Of a stretch of 24,754 nucleotides of DNA, positions 1 to 6,552 are shown one piece after another. The notes under the pieces were generated by a model. It was not told where the DNA came from, ran no database searches, and worked only from the letters and a program-made list of their open reading frames with translations. The DNA comes from an uncultured Bacilli bacterium. Its GTDB lineage: Bacteria; Bacillota_I; Bacilli_A; RF39; UBA660. A program made the translations under genes and the position numbers. Within the stretch, counting starts at the first letter, position 1. Each line of letters starts with the position of its first letter. The stretch lies in contig CANRHM010000007.1 of the NCBI GenBank assembly GCA_947630415.1, positions 1 to 24,754 on the forward strand. Direction: 5' to 3'.

Positions 1-195
1 AGAAATAAAATTGGATCCGGTAACCGTGCTGAAAAAATTCGTACTTATAACTATCCACAAAACCGTGTAACCGATCACCGTATTGGATTTACTAGTAACA
101 ATCTTGACCGTGTTATGAATGGTGACTTAGAAGACATTATTGAAGCCCTTATTACCGAAGACCAAAAATTACGTCTTGCTCAAACGGAAGAATAA
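1..195 (+). CDS. prfA: Peptide chain release factor 1, C-terminal end (partial)
   Basis: The first 195 bases are open in frame 1 and encode the last 64 residues of release factor 1, ending in TAA. RF1 recognises UAA and UAG on the ribosome and triggers peptide release. The visible part includes the class-I RF segment GSGNRAEKIRTYNYPQNRVT followed by DHRIG, which lies just after the catalytic GGQ loop; that loop is upstream of the window. The stop codon lies 2 bp before prmC, whose product methylates the GGQ glutamine, so the two are almost certainly co-transcribed. The 5' end is cut by the window edge. Identification is firm because this segment is highly conserved; RF2 is less likely given the prmC coupling. 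Confidence 0.95.
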   Translation, partial: RNKIGSGNRAEKIRTYNYPQNRVTDHRIGFTSNNLDRVMNGDLEDIIEALITEDQKLRLAQTEE

Positions 196-197
196 TT

Positions 198-1016
198 ATG
201 CGTGTTGAAGAATTAATTGTCTATGGCAAATCGAAGGTATCTTCTACCTATGCAAAAATGCTTTTAGCAGATCTCTTAGGGAAAAATGCTTTAGAACTCA
301 TCAATATTTTAGAGGATGAAGTAAGTCCTGAAATCGTAAAAAAGTATCAAGAAAAAATCGCTTTATTACAGAAACAAAAACCGATTCAGTACGTGATAGG
401 GAATGTGAACTTTTATGGAAATACCTACCAAGTAAACGAACACGTGTTAATTCCTCGATTTGAAACGGAAGAATTGGTAGAAAACACATTAGCTTTTCTA
501 GAAGAACATAGAGATTTAAAAAAGGTGATCGATTTAGGATGTGGAAGTGGAGTTATTGGAATAACTTTAAAAAAGAAGCGTCCTGATTTAGAAGTAACCC
601 TTTTAGATATAAGTAAGGATGCCCTTGAAGTAGCTAAGGAAAACGCCAAGAATCTAAATGCCGATGTTACCTTTATAGAAAGTGATATGTGGGATAACGT
701 AGAAGATCGTTTTGATGTCATTATCAGTAATCCTCCTTATATTAAAGAAGAGGAGGAAATCGATTCTTTAGTTAAAAATAATGAACCACATCTTGCTCTC
801 TACGGAGGAAAAGATGGCCTGGATTTTTATAGGAAAATATTAAAAGATATTAAAAGTCATACAAAATCTTCTTTTCTCATTGCTTTTGAAATAGGTGAAA
901 GTCAAAGAGAAGAACTTATTACTTTAGTAAAAGAAATTTTACCAAGTACTAAAATTACTGCAAAAAAAGATCTCCAAGATAGAGATCGTATGTTATTTAT
1001 TTATTCCGAATTATAA
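198..1016 (+). CDS. prmC: Release factor glutamine methyltransferase PrmC (HemK)
   Basis: 272 residues, the usual size for PrmC. It transfers a methyl group from S-adenosylmethionine to the glutamine of the GGQ motif in release factors, which speeds peptide release. An N-terminal helical domain (about residues 1-85) precedes a Rossmann methyltransferase fold with the SAM loop DLGCGSGVIG near residue 112 and the diagnostic catalytic motif SNPPY near residue 178, which binds the substrate glutamine. The ATG at 198 follows prfA by 2 bp and has a purine-rich GGAAGAA upstream, so translation is probably coupled to prfA. A bidirectional hairpin terminator follows directly. Identification is firm. 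Confidence 0.96.
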   Translation: MRVEELIVYGKSKVSSTYAKMLLADLLGKNALELINILEDEVSPEIVKKYQEKIALLQKQKPIQYVIGNVNFYGNTYQVNEHVLIPRFETEELVENTLAFLEEHRDLKKVIDLGCGSGVIGITLKKKRPDLEVTLLDISKDALEVAKENAKNLNADVTFIESDMWDNVEDRFDVIISNPPYIKEEEEIDSLVKNNEPHLALYGGKDGLDFYRKILKDIKSHTKSSFLIAFEIGESQREELITLVKEILPSTKITAKKDLQDRDRMLFIYSEL

Positions 1017-1019
1017 GAA

Positions 1020-1050
1020 AATCTCTAGAAAAACTTTCTAGAGATTATTT
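1020..1050. terminator. Bidirectional intrinsic terminator between prmC and the convergent gene
   Basis: Ten-base perfect arms AATCTCTAGA (1020-1029) and TCTAGAGATT (1037-1046) enclose a 7-nt loop. An AT-rich stretch on each side (TATTTTG on the right, TTTTC on the left when read on the minus strand) could serve both directions. It lies between two convergent genes and includes the stop codon of the minus-strand gene. Confidence 0.8.
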
Positions 1051-1668
1051 TGTATAAGGACAAGGCCAACCATTAAATTCTGGTTTTAATGATAACCTTT
1101 TAGCTCTATTTTCTTTTCGTTCTTTGCTTGCTTTGTGTTTCTCAATATTATCCAAAGACCATTCTAAGTAACGTACTGCAGTATCATCATCAATATTGGG
1201 ATGTGTTTCTTTAATTCTTGAATAAATTGCTTTACTTAATTCTAAATCACCATAAAAATCGGTAACCGTTCCATGAAAATAATCTGGATGAGTTAATATA
1301 AAATCATACATAATATCGTTATCGCGCTCTAATTTTAATAGCCAATTAATTTGATCACGTGGACCATCAATTCTAACATTAAGTACACTTTGATCTAAAC
1401 CACATTTAATGCACCCATAAAAAGTATGATCTCCATCATAACTATTTTCTCTTAAGACGGTTTTTATCCATAGATGTTGACATGATTCATACCGATTGAT
1501 TTTTAACTTCTGATATAAACTTTTTTCTTGTGTCTTTATACTATCCTTTTGCTTTTGTAATTCGAAATATTTTTTTACTTGTTCACTAGCTGCAAGCTCA
1601 GTAATTTGTTCTTGTACCGCTTTCATTTTTTCTGCTACCGCATTATATTGTTCTTGTATTGTTTCCAT
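1045..1668 (-). CDS. Unrecognised protein with N-terminal coiled coil and zinc-ribbon-like Cys/His cluster
   Basis: 207 residues, not matched to a named family. Residues 1-55 are rich in E, K and Q with heptad-like spacing and look like a coiled coil. After this, C63-x-H65 and C86-x-x-C89 form a plausible zinc-binding site, and H81 is nearby. The rest is mixed alpha/beta with many charged and aromatic residues, and there is no signal peptide or membrane segment, so the protein is probably cytoplasmic. The ATG at 1668 is preceded by a strong AAAGGAGGG site. Its promoter overlaps that of the divergent lipoprotein gene. It converges on prmC with a shared terminator. No function can be assigned; a nucleic-acid or protein-binding role is only a guess from the zinc cluster. 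Confidence 0.75.
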   Translation of the reverse strand: METIQEQYNAVAEKMKAVQEQITELAASEQVKKYFELQKQKDSIKTQEKSLYQKLKINRYESCQHLWIKTVLRENSYDGDHTFYGCIKCGLDQSVLNVRIDGPRDQINWLLKLERDNDIMYDFILTHPDYFHGTVTDFYGDLELSKAIYSRIKETHPNIDDDTAVRYLEWSLDNIEKHKASKERKENRAKRLSLKPEFNGWPCPYTK

Positions 1669-1689
1669 AAACCCTCCTTTGATGATTAT

Positions 1690-1718
1690 ATTATAACATT
1701 ACCCTATAGACTTGTCCA
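1690..1718 (-). promoter_or_regulatory. Sigma-A-type promoter for the 1045-1668 gene
   Basis: Read on the minus strand: -35 TGGACA (1718-1713), a 17-bp spacer and -10 TATAAT (1695-1690). Transcription would start about 15 nt before the ribosome-binding site region. It overlaps the divergent promoter at 1707-1735. Confidence 0.65.
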
Positions 1719-1735
1719 TTTGAATTTGTTATAAT
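1707..1735 (+). promoter_or_regulatory. Sigma-A-type promoter for the lipoprotein gene
   Basis: -35-like TAGACT (1707-1712), a 17-bp spacer and a perfect -10 TATAAT (1730-1735), about 20 bp before the start codon. The -35 overlaps that of the opposite-strand promoter, so the two polymerases would compete. Confidence 0.6.
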
Positions 1736-1756
1736 AGTACTAGAAAGGATAAGTTT

Positions 1757-2164
1757 ATGAAAAAGATTTTACTTAGTATCGTTCTTCTTTTTAGTGCTTT
1801 CATGATAACAGGATGTATGGGAATAAATGAATTTAAAGATGTTTCTATCGAAATAAAAGAAGGGACTTTATCGGCTACAGGTGCTACCATTGTATTGACT
1901 AATCATTCGAATCAAGAATACACCTATGGAGAAGAGTATAAAATTGAGAAAAAGGAAGGTTTCTCATGGAAAGAATTAACTTGTGAAGATTGTTGGTTTA
2001 ATTCTTATGCAAATATATTAGGAGCTAATGAAGAAGTAGAACTTGATTGTAATTTTGAGTCTTATTTTGGTAAATTAGAGAAAGGGACCTATAGATTAAC
2101 AAAATCAGTAAGACAAGAGGATAATACAGAAAAAAATATTTCCGTAGAATTTGTAATTGATTAA
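1757..2164 (+). CDS. Lipoprotein with a bacterial Ig-like (Big_14-type) domain
   Basis: 135 residues. A typical lipoprotein signal peptide (MKK, a hydrophobic stretch, then lipobox ITGC with Cys20 as the predicted lipidated residue) predicts anchoring to the outer face of the membrane. The rest fits a small beta-sandwich of the Ig-like type common in Firmicute lipoproteins. It has the pattern VLTNHSNQEYTYGEEYKIEK, then a W/N-rich segment, and ends in a 'GTYRL' strand, features I associate with the Big_14 family. Such domains are thought to mediate protein contacts; the specific partner is unknown. It has its own promoter and is followed by a terminator, so it is monocistronic. It sits just upstream of the phase-variable surface-protein gene, but nothing in the sequence proves a functional link. 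Confidence 0.8.
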   Translation: MKKILLSIVLLFSAFMITGCMGINEFKDVSIEIKEGTLSATGATIVLTNHSNQEYTYGEEYKIEKKEGFSWKELTCEDCWFNSYANILGANEEVELDCNFESYFGKLEKGTYRLTKSVRQEDNTEKNISVEFVID

Positions 2165-2165
2165 G

Positions 2166-2192
2166 AGCAATGAATTATTGCTTTTTTCTTTT
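2166..2192 (+). terminator. Intrinsic terminator after the lipoprotein gene
   Basis: Arms AGCAAT (2166-2171) and ATTGCT (2177-2182) with a 5-nt loop, followed by a T-rich run. Confidence 0.8.
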
Positions 2193-2211
2193 GTAAAAAA
2201 TTAACAAAAAG

Positions 2212-2239
2212 TTGACATGGGGGGGGGTAGTTTTATAAT
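2212..2239 (+). promoter_or_regulatory. Consensus promoter with a G9 tract in the spacer (candidate phase-variable promoter)
   Basis: Perfect -35 TTGACA (2212-2217) and perfect -10 TATAAT (2234-2239) are separated by 16 bp. Nine consecutive G (2219-2227) occupy most of the spacer. Gain or loss of one G would change spacing to 17 or 15 bp and should change promoter strength. The same design is established for the porA promoter of Neisseria meningitidis. It drives the surface-protein gene starting at 2271. Confidence 0.85.
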
Positions 2240-2270
2240 AGAAATAGATAAATAATAGGGAAGTGGTTCC

Positions 2271-4004
2271 ATGAAAGATAGAAGTAAGGTTTTATTTGGA
2301 TTAGTAATGTTACTAATGCTCGTAGGTATCATCAGTTTTAGTTATGCTCTATTTACAACGAAAGTAGAAAAGAAAGGGGCTCTTAATATTGTGACAGGAG
2401 ATGTATTTTGTCCAATGGAAATTGAAGGAGAAGGAAGTAATCAAATAACTTTAGGTTCGAATGAAGAAAAAGAAGTAGAAGTAACGATAAGAAATGATAG
2501 TTTGGTACCCATTCATTCAATCCTTACTTATTCGGCAAATGAGAATGTAGATGTTTTAGCTTCTTCTAGTAATGGAGAACCAGTAAATAAACAAAGTTTA
2601 CCTGTAGGGGAAACAAGAACATATACTATAAAACTAATAAATTGGGGAACTAATACAGAGAATGTAACTATAAATGGAAGATGTGGATTAAGTAATAAAG
2701 ATTTAGTGATTGCAACAGAAGAAAAAGAAATTACCATAAAACCGAATGATCCCCAATTGGTCGAGGGATTAATTCCAGTTATTTATGATGAAGAAAAAAG
2801 TTCGTGGGTCAAAGCAGATACAACTAAAACATGGTACAACTATAATAAACAAGAATGGGCAAATGCTGTTACCGTAGTAGAAACGACGACAGCAGAAAAT
2901 GGTCATAACAGAGATGATTATATGAATGCAGATCCAGGGACACCTATATTAATGGACGATATTAACACTATGTGGGTATGGATACCAAGATATGAATACA
3001 ATTACCAAAATATGATTAAGGAACAAGAAATTGATATTAAATTCGTAAGTTCAACTGTAACGAAATCAAATGATTCGGAAAATTATAAAGTACATCCAGC
3101 CTTTACATTTGGAGAAGAACAATTAGAAGGCTTCTGGTATGGAAAATTTGAAACTAGTAATGACGAAGAAAAATTTAAAGAAGGAGAATCCGATAATTCA
3201 TCTTTAACTCCAATTATAAAACCTGGAGTAATATCGTGGAGATATGTACAGATAGTAAATATGTTTTATGCAGCATTCAATATGAAATCAGCAGCAAATG
3301 AATTAAAATATGGATTCAGTAGTAATGGAAGTATCGATACCCATATGAGTAAAAATAGTGAATGGGGAGCAGTAGCCTACTTATCCCAAAGTAAATATGG
3401 AAAATATGGAAATGATATGTATGAAGAGAATGACAAAGAAGTATACATCAATAACTGTGATCAATTTATTACTGGAGTAGCAGGAGATACAGCAAGTGCA
3501 GGTTGGAGTAGGGCTACTTGTACTAAAAATACTTATGAAACAGAAGCAGGTCAAAAGGCATCCACCACAGGAAATATTACAGGAATCTATGATATGAGTG
3601 GTAGTGCACAAGAATATGTCATGGGAGTATATACAGATGATGAAGGTAATCCAAGAAGTGGTTATGATGCTCAATCTAATTCAGGGTTTAATGGACAATT
3701 ATCTGATGATACTAAATACACTTCAGGAACAAATTTTCCGGAAGAAAAATATTATGATTTATATACAACTACTTCTTCAGTAACTGCGTGTGAAAAAAGT
3801 GTATGTTATGGACATGCTTTATCAGAAACAGCAGGCTGGTATGGAGATTACTTCAGTTTTGTGAGGTCTTCAGCTCCATGGGGTTTTCGTGGAGATCTCT
3901 ACGATCGAGGTAGTGGAACCGGGATCTTCCATTTTTATGGTGGTTCTGGAGAGGCAGGGAGGGGACTCTCCTTTCGTCTAGTACTTGCTCCAATTGAAAA
4001 ATAG
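2271..4004 (+). CDS. Surface protein with FGE-sulfatase/C-type-lectin-like domain and C-terminal variable-region-like segment
   Basis: 577 residues. An N-terminal hydrophobic segment (about 7-27) ends in SFSYALFT, resembling the TasA/camelysin-type (SipW-processed) exported leader. A beta-rich domain follows to about residue 155. From about residue 160 to the end it is closely similar to the protein at 16720-18549, sharing WANAVTV, MWVWIPRYEY, NSEWGAVAYLSQSKYGKY and TGNITGIYDMSG. The 'GIYDMSG...EYVMG' and terminal 'RG...SFRLVL' patterns fit the formylglycine-generating-enzyme/C-type-lectin fold, which is also the fold of DGR-diversified binding proteins. The last 40 residues (W537 onward) differ from the paralogue at scattered positions within a fixed frame, and the DNA there is GC-enriched. 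The ATG at 2271 has only a weak AGGGAAG site. A displayed ligand-binding or adhesin role is inferred; catalytic FGE activity is unlikely. Confidence 0.8.
   Translation: MKDRSKVLFGLVMLLMLVGIISFSYALFTTKVEKKGALNIVTGDVFCPMEIEGEGSNQITLGSNEEKEVEVTIRNDSLVPIHSILTYSANENVDVLASSSNGEPVNKQSLPVGETRTYTIKLINWGTNTENVTINGRCGLSNKDLVIATEEKEITIKPNDPQLVEGLIPVIYDEEKSSWVKADTTKTWYNYNKQEWANAVTVVETTTAENGHNRDDYMNADPGTPILMDDINTMWVWIPRYEYNYQNMIKEQEIDIKFVSSTVTKSNDSENYKVHPAFTFGEEQLEGFWYGKFETSNDEEKFKEGESDNSSLTPIIKPGVISWRYVQIVNMFYAAFNMKSAANELKYGFSSNGSIDTHMSKNSEWGAVAYLSQSKYGKYGNDMYEENDKEVYINNCDQFITGVAGDTASAGWSRATCTKNTYETEAGQKASTTGNITGIYDMSGSAQEYVMGVYTDDEGNPRSGYDAQSNSGFNGQLSDDTKYTSGTNFPEEKYYDLYTTTSSVTACEKSVCYGHALSETAGWYGDYFSFVRSSAPWGFRGDLYDRGSGTGIFHFYGGSGEAGRGLSFRLVLAPIEK
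3879..3990 (+). other. Variable-region-like 3' segment of the first surface gene
   Basis: From W537 to SFRLVL near residue 572. The frame shared with the second gene is PW..RG......SG.G.F.F....G......SFRLVL, with substitutions at many of the remaining positions. GC is 52% in bases 3901-3960 against 28% in bases 3721-3780 of the same gene. This is the layout expected for the recipient (VR) segment of a diversity-generating retroelement, though the codons differ from those of the second gene, so one current template does not explain both. Confidence 0.55.
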
Positions 4005-4016
4005 AATTTATATGTG

Positions 4017-4048
4017 AACTGTGTAAATCTAAAATTACACAGTTTTTA
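4017..4048. terminator. Bidirectional hairpin terminator between convergent genes
   Basis: Ten-base perfect arms AACTGTGTAA (4017-4026) and TTACACAGTT (4035-4044) with an 8-nt loop, followed by a T tract for the plus-strand gene. The T-run on the other side is weak. It overlaps the stop codon of the convergent gene. Confidence 0.8.
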
Positions 4049-4939
4049 CTTGTTTTCTAAAAGATATCTAAAATAGTTGGTTGTAGTATAAAAATGATTG
4101 AAAAAAAGAGGCTCTATCATAAAATATAGTTCTTGATTTAGGATATTCTCTATGATTTCAACTAAAAAGTCTTGATAAGAAGTGACTAGTTTTTTTATTT
4201 TTTCTTTAAGTTCATCCTTAGCATATGAATTAAATTTAGTAATAATCTTATGAAAATCATTTTCAAAAGAGTAAGCACGTTCTAAAATAGTTGACTGAGT
4301 TGGATCAGACAAACTTCGTATAAGTTTAGAAGCATCTCTTAAAAAGGTAGAAAAATAATATTCATAGTTCGAAATAAAGATAGGTCTTTTTCCACTTCGA
4401 TTGATAAGTCTTTCTAAATCTGCTTGATATAGAAAAACTTCTTCCTTCATTTCTTTTAATAAACAAGGATAGGTATAGATAAAAAGAGGATGATCTTTTA
4501 TTTTTTCTTTTAATAGAGTGATAGTATTTAGAAAATGAACTGTTAATTTGTACGCTTGCTGATTTAATATAGTTAATTTTTTTATTAATGAAGAGGTTAT
4601 TTCAATAGAAGAAGTCTTTAACTCTAATTCTCTTTTTGTTAGAGTGGTATCTATTTTTATAGAAAATAAGTTAGTTGTTAATTCTTCTAAAGGTAAAGTA
4701 AATGGAGTTACTATAAGTTGATTTTTTAAAAAACATTCACTTATATTTCCTTGGGCAAGATCTAAAGATTTTTGTAAAAGTTTGGTTGCTTTCTTTTCTA
4801 TTGCATTAAAAGAAGATTTCTCTATTTTTTGAGATGCTGGTAGAGATAAAATAATATGTATACAAAACTCTTTAATCGTTCGAAGATAAAACAAATGATT
4901 CTCTAATGATTGTTGTACCCACAGGGTATCGTCTTGCAT
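4046..4939 (-). CDS. DUF2935-like helical protein
   Basis: 297 residues, almost all predicted helix, with no signal peptide or membrane segment. Two related halves are visible. The N-terminal one begins 'LWVQQSLENHLFYLRTI'. The second, near residue 198, reads 'FSTFLRDASKLIRSLSDPTQ'. Both fit the repeat pattern of the DUF2935 family (FW..I..EHA.FI....DPTE) found in Firmicutes, but key His and Glu positions of that pattern are not all kept, so the assignment is moderate. The function of DUF2935 proteins is not known. The ATG at 4939 has AGGTGA upstream on the minus strand. The gene is convergent with the first surface gene and divergent from spoIIR; no partner is implied. Confidence 0.6.
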   Translation of the reverse strand: MQDDTLWVQQSLENHLFYLRTIKEFCIHIILSLPASQKIEKSSFNAIEKKATKLLQKSLDLAQGNISECFLKNQLIVTPFTLPLEELTTNLFSIKIDTTLTKRELELKTSSIEITSSLIKKLTILNQQAYKLTVHFLNTITLLKEKIKDHPLFIYTYPCLLKEMKEEVFLYQADLERLINRSGKRPIFISNYEYYFSTFLRDASKLIRSLSDPTQSTILERAYSFENDFHKIITKFNSYAKDELKEKIKKLVTSYQDFLVEIIENILNQELYFMIEPLFFNHFYTTTNYFRYLLENK

Positions 4940-5032
4940 GTTATCACCTAGTCTAAACTATGAATAAAAAGCCTAAAATAGAAGAATTTTGTCTATAAAA
5001 AATTGAATAAATAAAAAAGTTCTTTTTTCATC

Positions 5033-5061
5033 GTATAAAAAAAGAAATCCCTTTTCACTAT
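5033..5061 (+). promoter_or_regulatory. Possible sigma-F-type promoter of spoIIR
   Basis: GTATA (5033-5037) begins a string nearly identical to that upstream of spoIIQ: GTATAAAAAAAGAAATC here and GTATAAAAAAGAAATC there. GTATA matches the sigma-F -35 element, but the -10 region (TTTTCACTAT) is a poor match. spoIIR is a sigma-F gene in Bacillus subtilis. Confidence 0.35.
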
Positions 5062-5082
5062 GAAAATAGGAAAGGTGATTGT

Positions 5083-5613
5083 ATGAAAAAAGTTCTTTTA
5101 ATTCTAATTGTAATAGTTTCCATAATGGGACTATTTAAAGATAAAGTAGGAAAAGTGATTATTCCTCAAGAAGCCATTCGCTTTAGAGTCATTGCAAATA
5201 GTAATAAGGAAGAAGATCAAGCTTTAAAGATGAAAATAAGAGACGAGTTACAAGAGCAAATGACTAAAATTTTAGAGGGTACTAAGACCATTGATCAAGC
5301 AAGAAAGAAAATGGTAGAATCCTTATCGCTTTTCGATGAAGTAGTAAAAAAGGAAACTAAAAAAGTAGAAGAAGCCTACAAGTTAGATTATGGTATCCAT
5401 TATTTTCCCAAGAAAGTATATAGAGGTGTAGAGTATCCTGAAGGAAATTACGAATCTTTAGTAGTAACTTTAGGAGATGGATTAGGTGATAATTGGTGGT
5501 GTGTTTTATTTCCTCCTTTATGCCTTTTAGAAGCCGAAGAGACTATGGATTCTACTGAAGTAGAGTATAAATTCTTCATTCAAGAATTCTTAGAAAACTT
5601 TAATAAATCGTAA
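5083..5613 (+). CDS. spoIIR: Stage II sporulation protein R
   Basis: 176 residues. SpoIIR is made in the forespore, exported to the intermembrane space, and triggers SpoIIGA to process pro-sigma-E in the mother cell. An N-terminal hydrophobic segment (residues 3-18) fits a signal peptide or anchor. The family hallmarks are present: IPQEAIRFRVIANSN followed by EDQALK near residue 28, and GDNWWCVLFPPLCLLE near residue 138. It is somewhat shorter than the Bacillus protein. The ATG at 5083 has AAAGGTGA upstream. It stands downstream of a 143-bp gap shared with the divergent DUF2935-like gene and has the gene for a MntP-type pump 32 bp downstream. Identification is firm. Confidence 0.95.
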   Translation: MKKVLLILIVIVSIMGLFKDKVGKVIIPQEAIRFRVIANSNKEEDQALKMKIRDELQEQMTKILEGTKTIDQARKKMVESLSLFDEVVKKETKKVEEAYKLDYGIHYFPKKVYRGVEYPEGNYESLVVTLGDGLGDNWWCVLFPPLCLLEAEETMDSTEVEYKFFIQEFLENFNKS

Positions 5614-5645
5614 ATTGCTATCGTATGATAGGTTAGGTGATAATA

Positions 5646-6182
5646 TTGTCTAATCTATTTGCGATTTTTTTAATGGGTATTGGTTTGTCGATGGATGCTT
5701 TTTCCCTTGCAATTCTTTATGGAACGTTGTCTTTATCTAAGAAAAAAATGGTTTCCTTATCAGCTTGTGTTGGTGTATTTCATTTTTTTATGCCTTTACT
5801 AGGTTATGCATGTGGAAAAACATTGTTACGGTTTATAAGCATTAATCCTCATGTATTAATGGGAGTTATCTTCTGCTTAATTGCTGTTCAAATGTTCTTT
5901 TCTTTATCTAAAGAGGAAGAACCAATTCTTTTAACCGGTTTTTTATCTCTTTGTCTTTTTGCTTTTACGGTTAGTATTGATAGTTTTTCGATTGGTATCG
6001 GCCTAAGTGGTTTTAATACCAATTTGTTAGTAGCGCCGCTTATCTTTTCGCTTACTTCATTTACCTTTACTTTGATAGGCTTAATTCTAGGCAAGAAAAT
6101 CAATAAAATTGTAGGTAATATTTCTACCTTAATCGGAAGTATTCTCCTATTTGTTTTAGGTATCTATTATTTCCTAACTTAA
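5646..6182 (+). CDS. mntP: Manganese efflux pump MntP family membrane protein
   Basis: About 178 residues, close to the 188 of E. coli MntP, with six predicted transmembrane helices arranged as two related halves. Each half carries the family signature: GLSMDAFSLAI near the N-terminus and VSIDSFSIGIGL about residue 110, whose aspartates are thought to contribute to metal passage. MntP exports Mn2+ from the cytoplasm. I prefer the TTG at 5646, because AGGTGA sits 5 bp before it, exactly as for neighbouring genes. A GTG at 5637 would add three residues and lies inside that site. No yybP-ykoY-like riboswitch was recognised in the short upstream gap. YtaF-type sporulation paralogues are a less likely alternative because they are longer. 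Confidence 0.85.
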   Translation: MSNLFAIFLMGIGLSMDAFSLAILYGTLSLSKKKMVSLSACVGVFHFFMPLLGYACGKTLLRFISINPHVLMGVIFCLIAVQMFFSLSKEEEPILLTGFLSLCLFAFTVSIDSFSIGIGLSGFNTNLLVAPLIFSLTSFTFTLIGLILGKKINKIVGNISTLIGSILLFVLGIYYFLT

Positions 6183-6191
6183 CTTTATTGT

Positions 6192-6225
6192 AAAAAAAAG
6201 AACAAAAAAACTTTTGCTCTTTTTT
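6192..6225 (+). terminator. Intrinsic terminator after mntP
   Basis: A long AT-rich stem: AAAAAAGAACAAAA pairs with CTTTTGCTCTTTTTT with a single mismatch, and ends in a T run. On the minus strand it could also serve the small YjcZ-like gene. Confidence 0.7.
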
Positions 6226-6232
6226 GATTCAA

Positions 6233-6394
6233 TTAATTGCAACCACAGTTGCCTCTTGAACCATTGGTGTTATTACCCCAGAATAAGAAGATGATGACAA
6301 AAATGATGATAACAATCCAAAGCCAACTGCCTGAATTGTTATTGTCGTTGTAGTTGTAGCCCGGGGTATAAACTGGATATCCATATCCGTACAT
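6233..6394 (-). CDS. Small YjcZ-like Gly/Tyr/Asn-rich single-pass membrane protein
   Basis: 53 residues, read on the minus strand from the ATG at 6394. It begins MYGYGYPVYTPGY, continues with an Asn-rich stretch, then has one hydrophobic helix (WLWIVIIIFVIIFLFW, about residues 24-39) and a short polar tail ending CGCN. This architecture (a Tyr/Gly-rich head followed by one membrane span) resembles the YjcZ family of small sporulation-associated proteins, which are made late in sporulation; their exact role is unknown. The start is supported by AAGGGAGAAG about 8 bp upstream. A CATACGAATA box (6437-6428 on the minus strand) faintly resembles mother-cell sigma-E/K -10 sites. Its length and composition are unlike a chance ORF. 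Confidence 0.75.
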   Translation of the reverse strand: MYGYGYPVYTPGYNYNDNNNSGSWLWIVIIIFVIIFLFWGNNTNGSRGNCGCN

Positions 6395-6437
6395 ATTATC
6401 TACTTCTCCCTTCCCTATATTATATTTTATTCGTATG

Positions 6438-6455
6438 TTTTGCTCTATAGCAAAA
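6438..6455. repeat. Short perfect inverted repeat between the YjcZ-like gene and fba
   Basis: TTTTGCT (6438-6444), 4-nt spacer, AGCAAAA (6449-6455). No T run follows on either strand, so it is a possible operator rather than a terminator. Confidence 0.4.
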
Positions 6456-6507
6456 ACCTATTTCAAATTATTTTACAACAGCTAGACAACACAAGGCCTT
6501 CTTTTAT

Positions 6508-6536
6508 TTGACTTCTAGAAGGCGTTATACTATGAT
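6508..6536 (+). promoter_or_regulatory. Possible promoter of fba
   Basis: TTGACT (6508-6513), 17-bp spacer, TATGAT (6531-6536). The predicted start of transcription lies almost on the ribosome-binding site, so an overlapping TATACT at 6526-6531 with a poorer -35 may be the real -10. Confidence 0.4.
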
Positions 6537-6552
6537 TAATTTAGGTGATACT

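Noticed and set aside
3381..3674. Minus-strand ORF opposite the first surface gene
   Set aside because: Shadow of a repetitive coding region, with Cys/Thr/Ser-rich low-complexity translation and no ribosome-binding site.
6508..6552. TTG start giving a longer aldolase
   Set aside because: No ribosome-binding site; the extension is not part of the family and overlaps the predicted promoter, while ATG 6553 has a good site.
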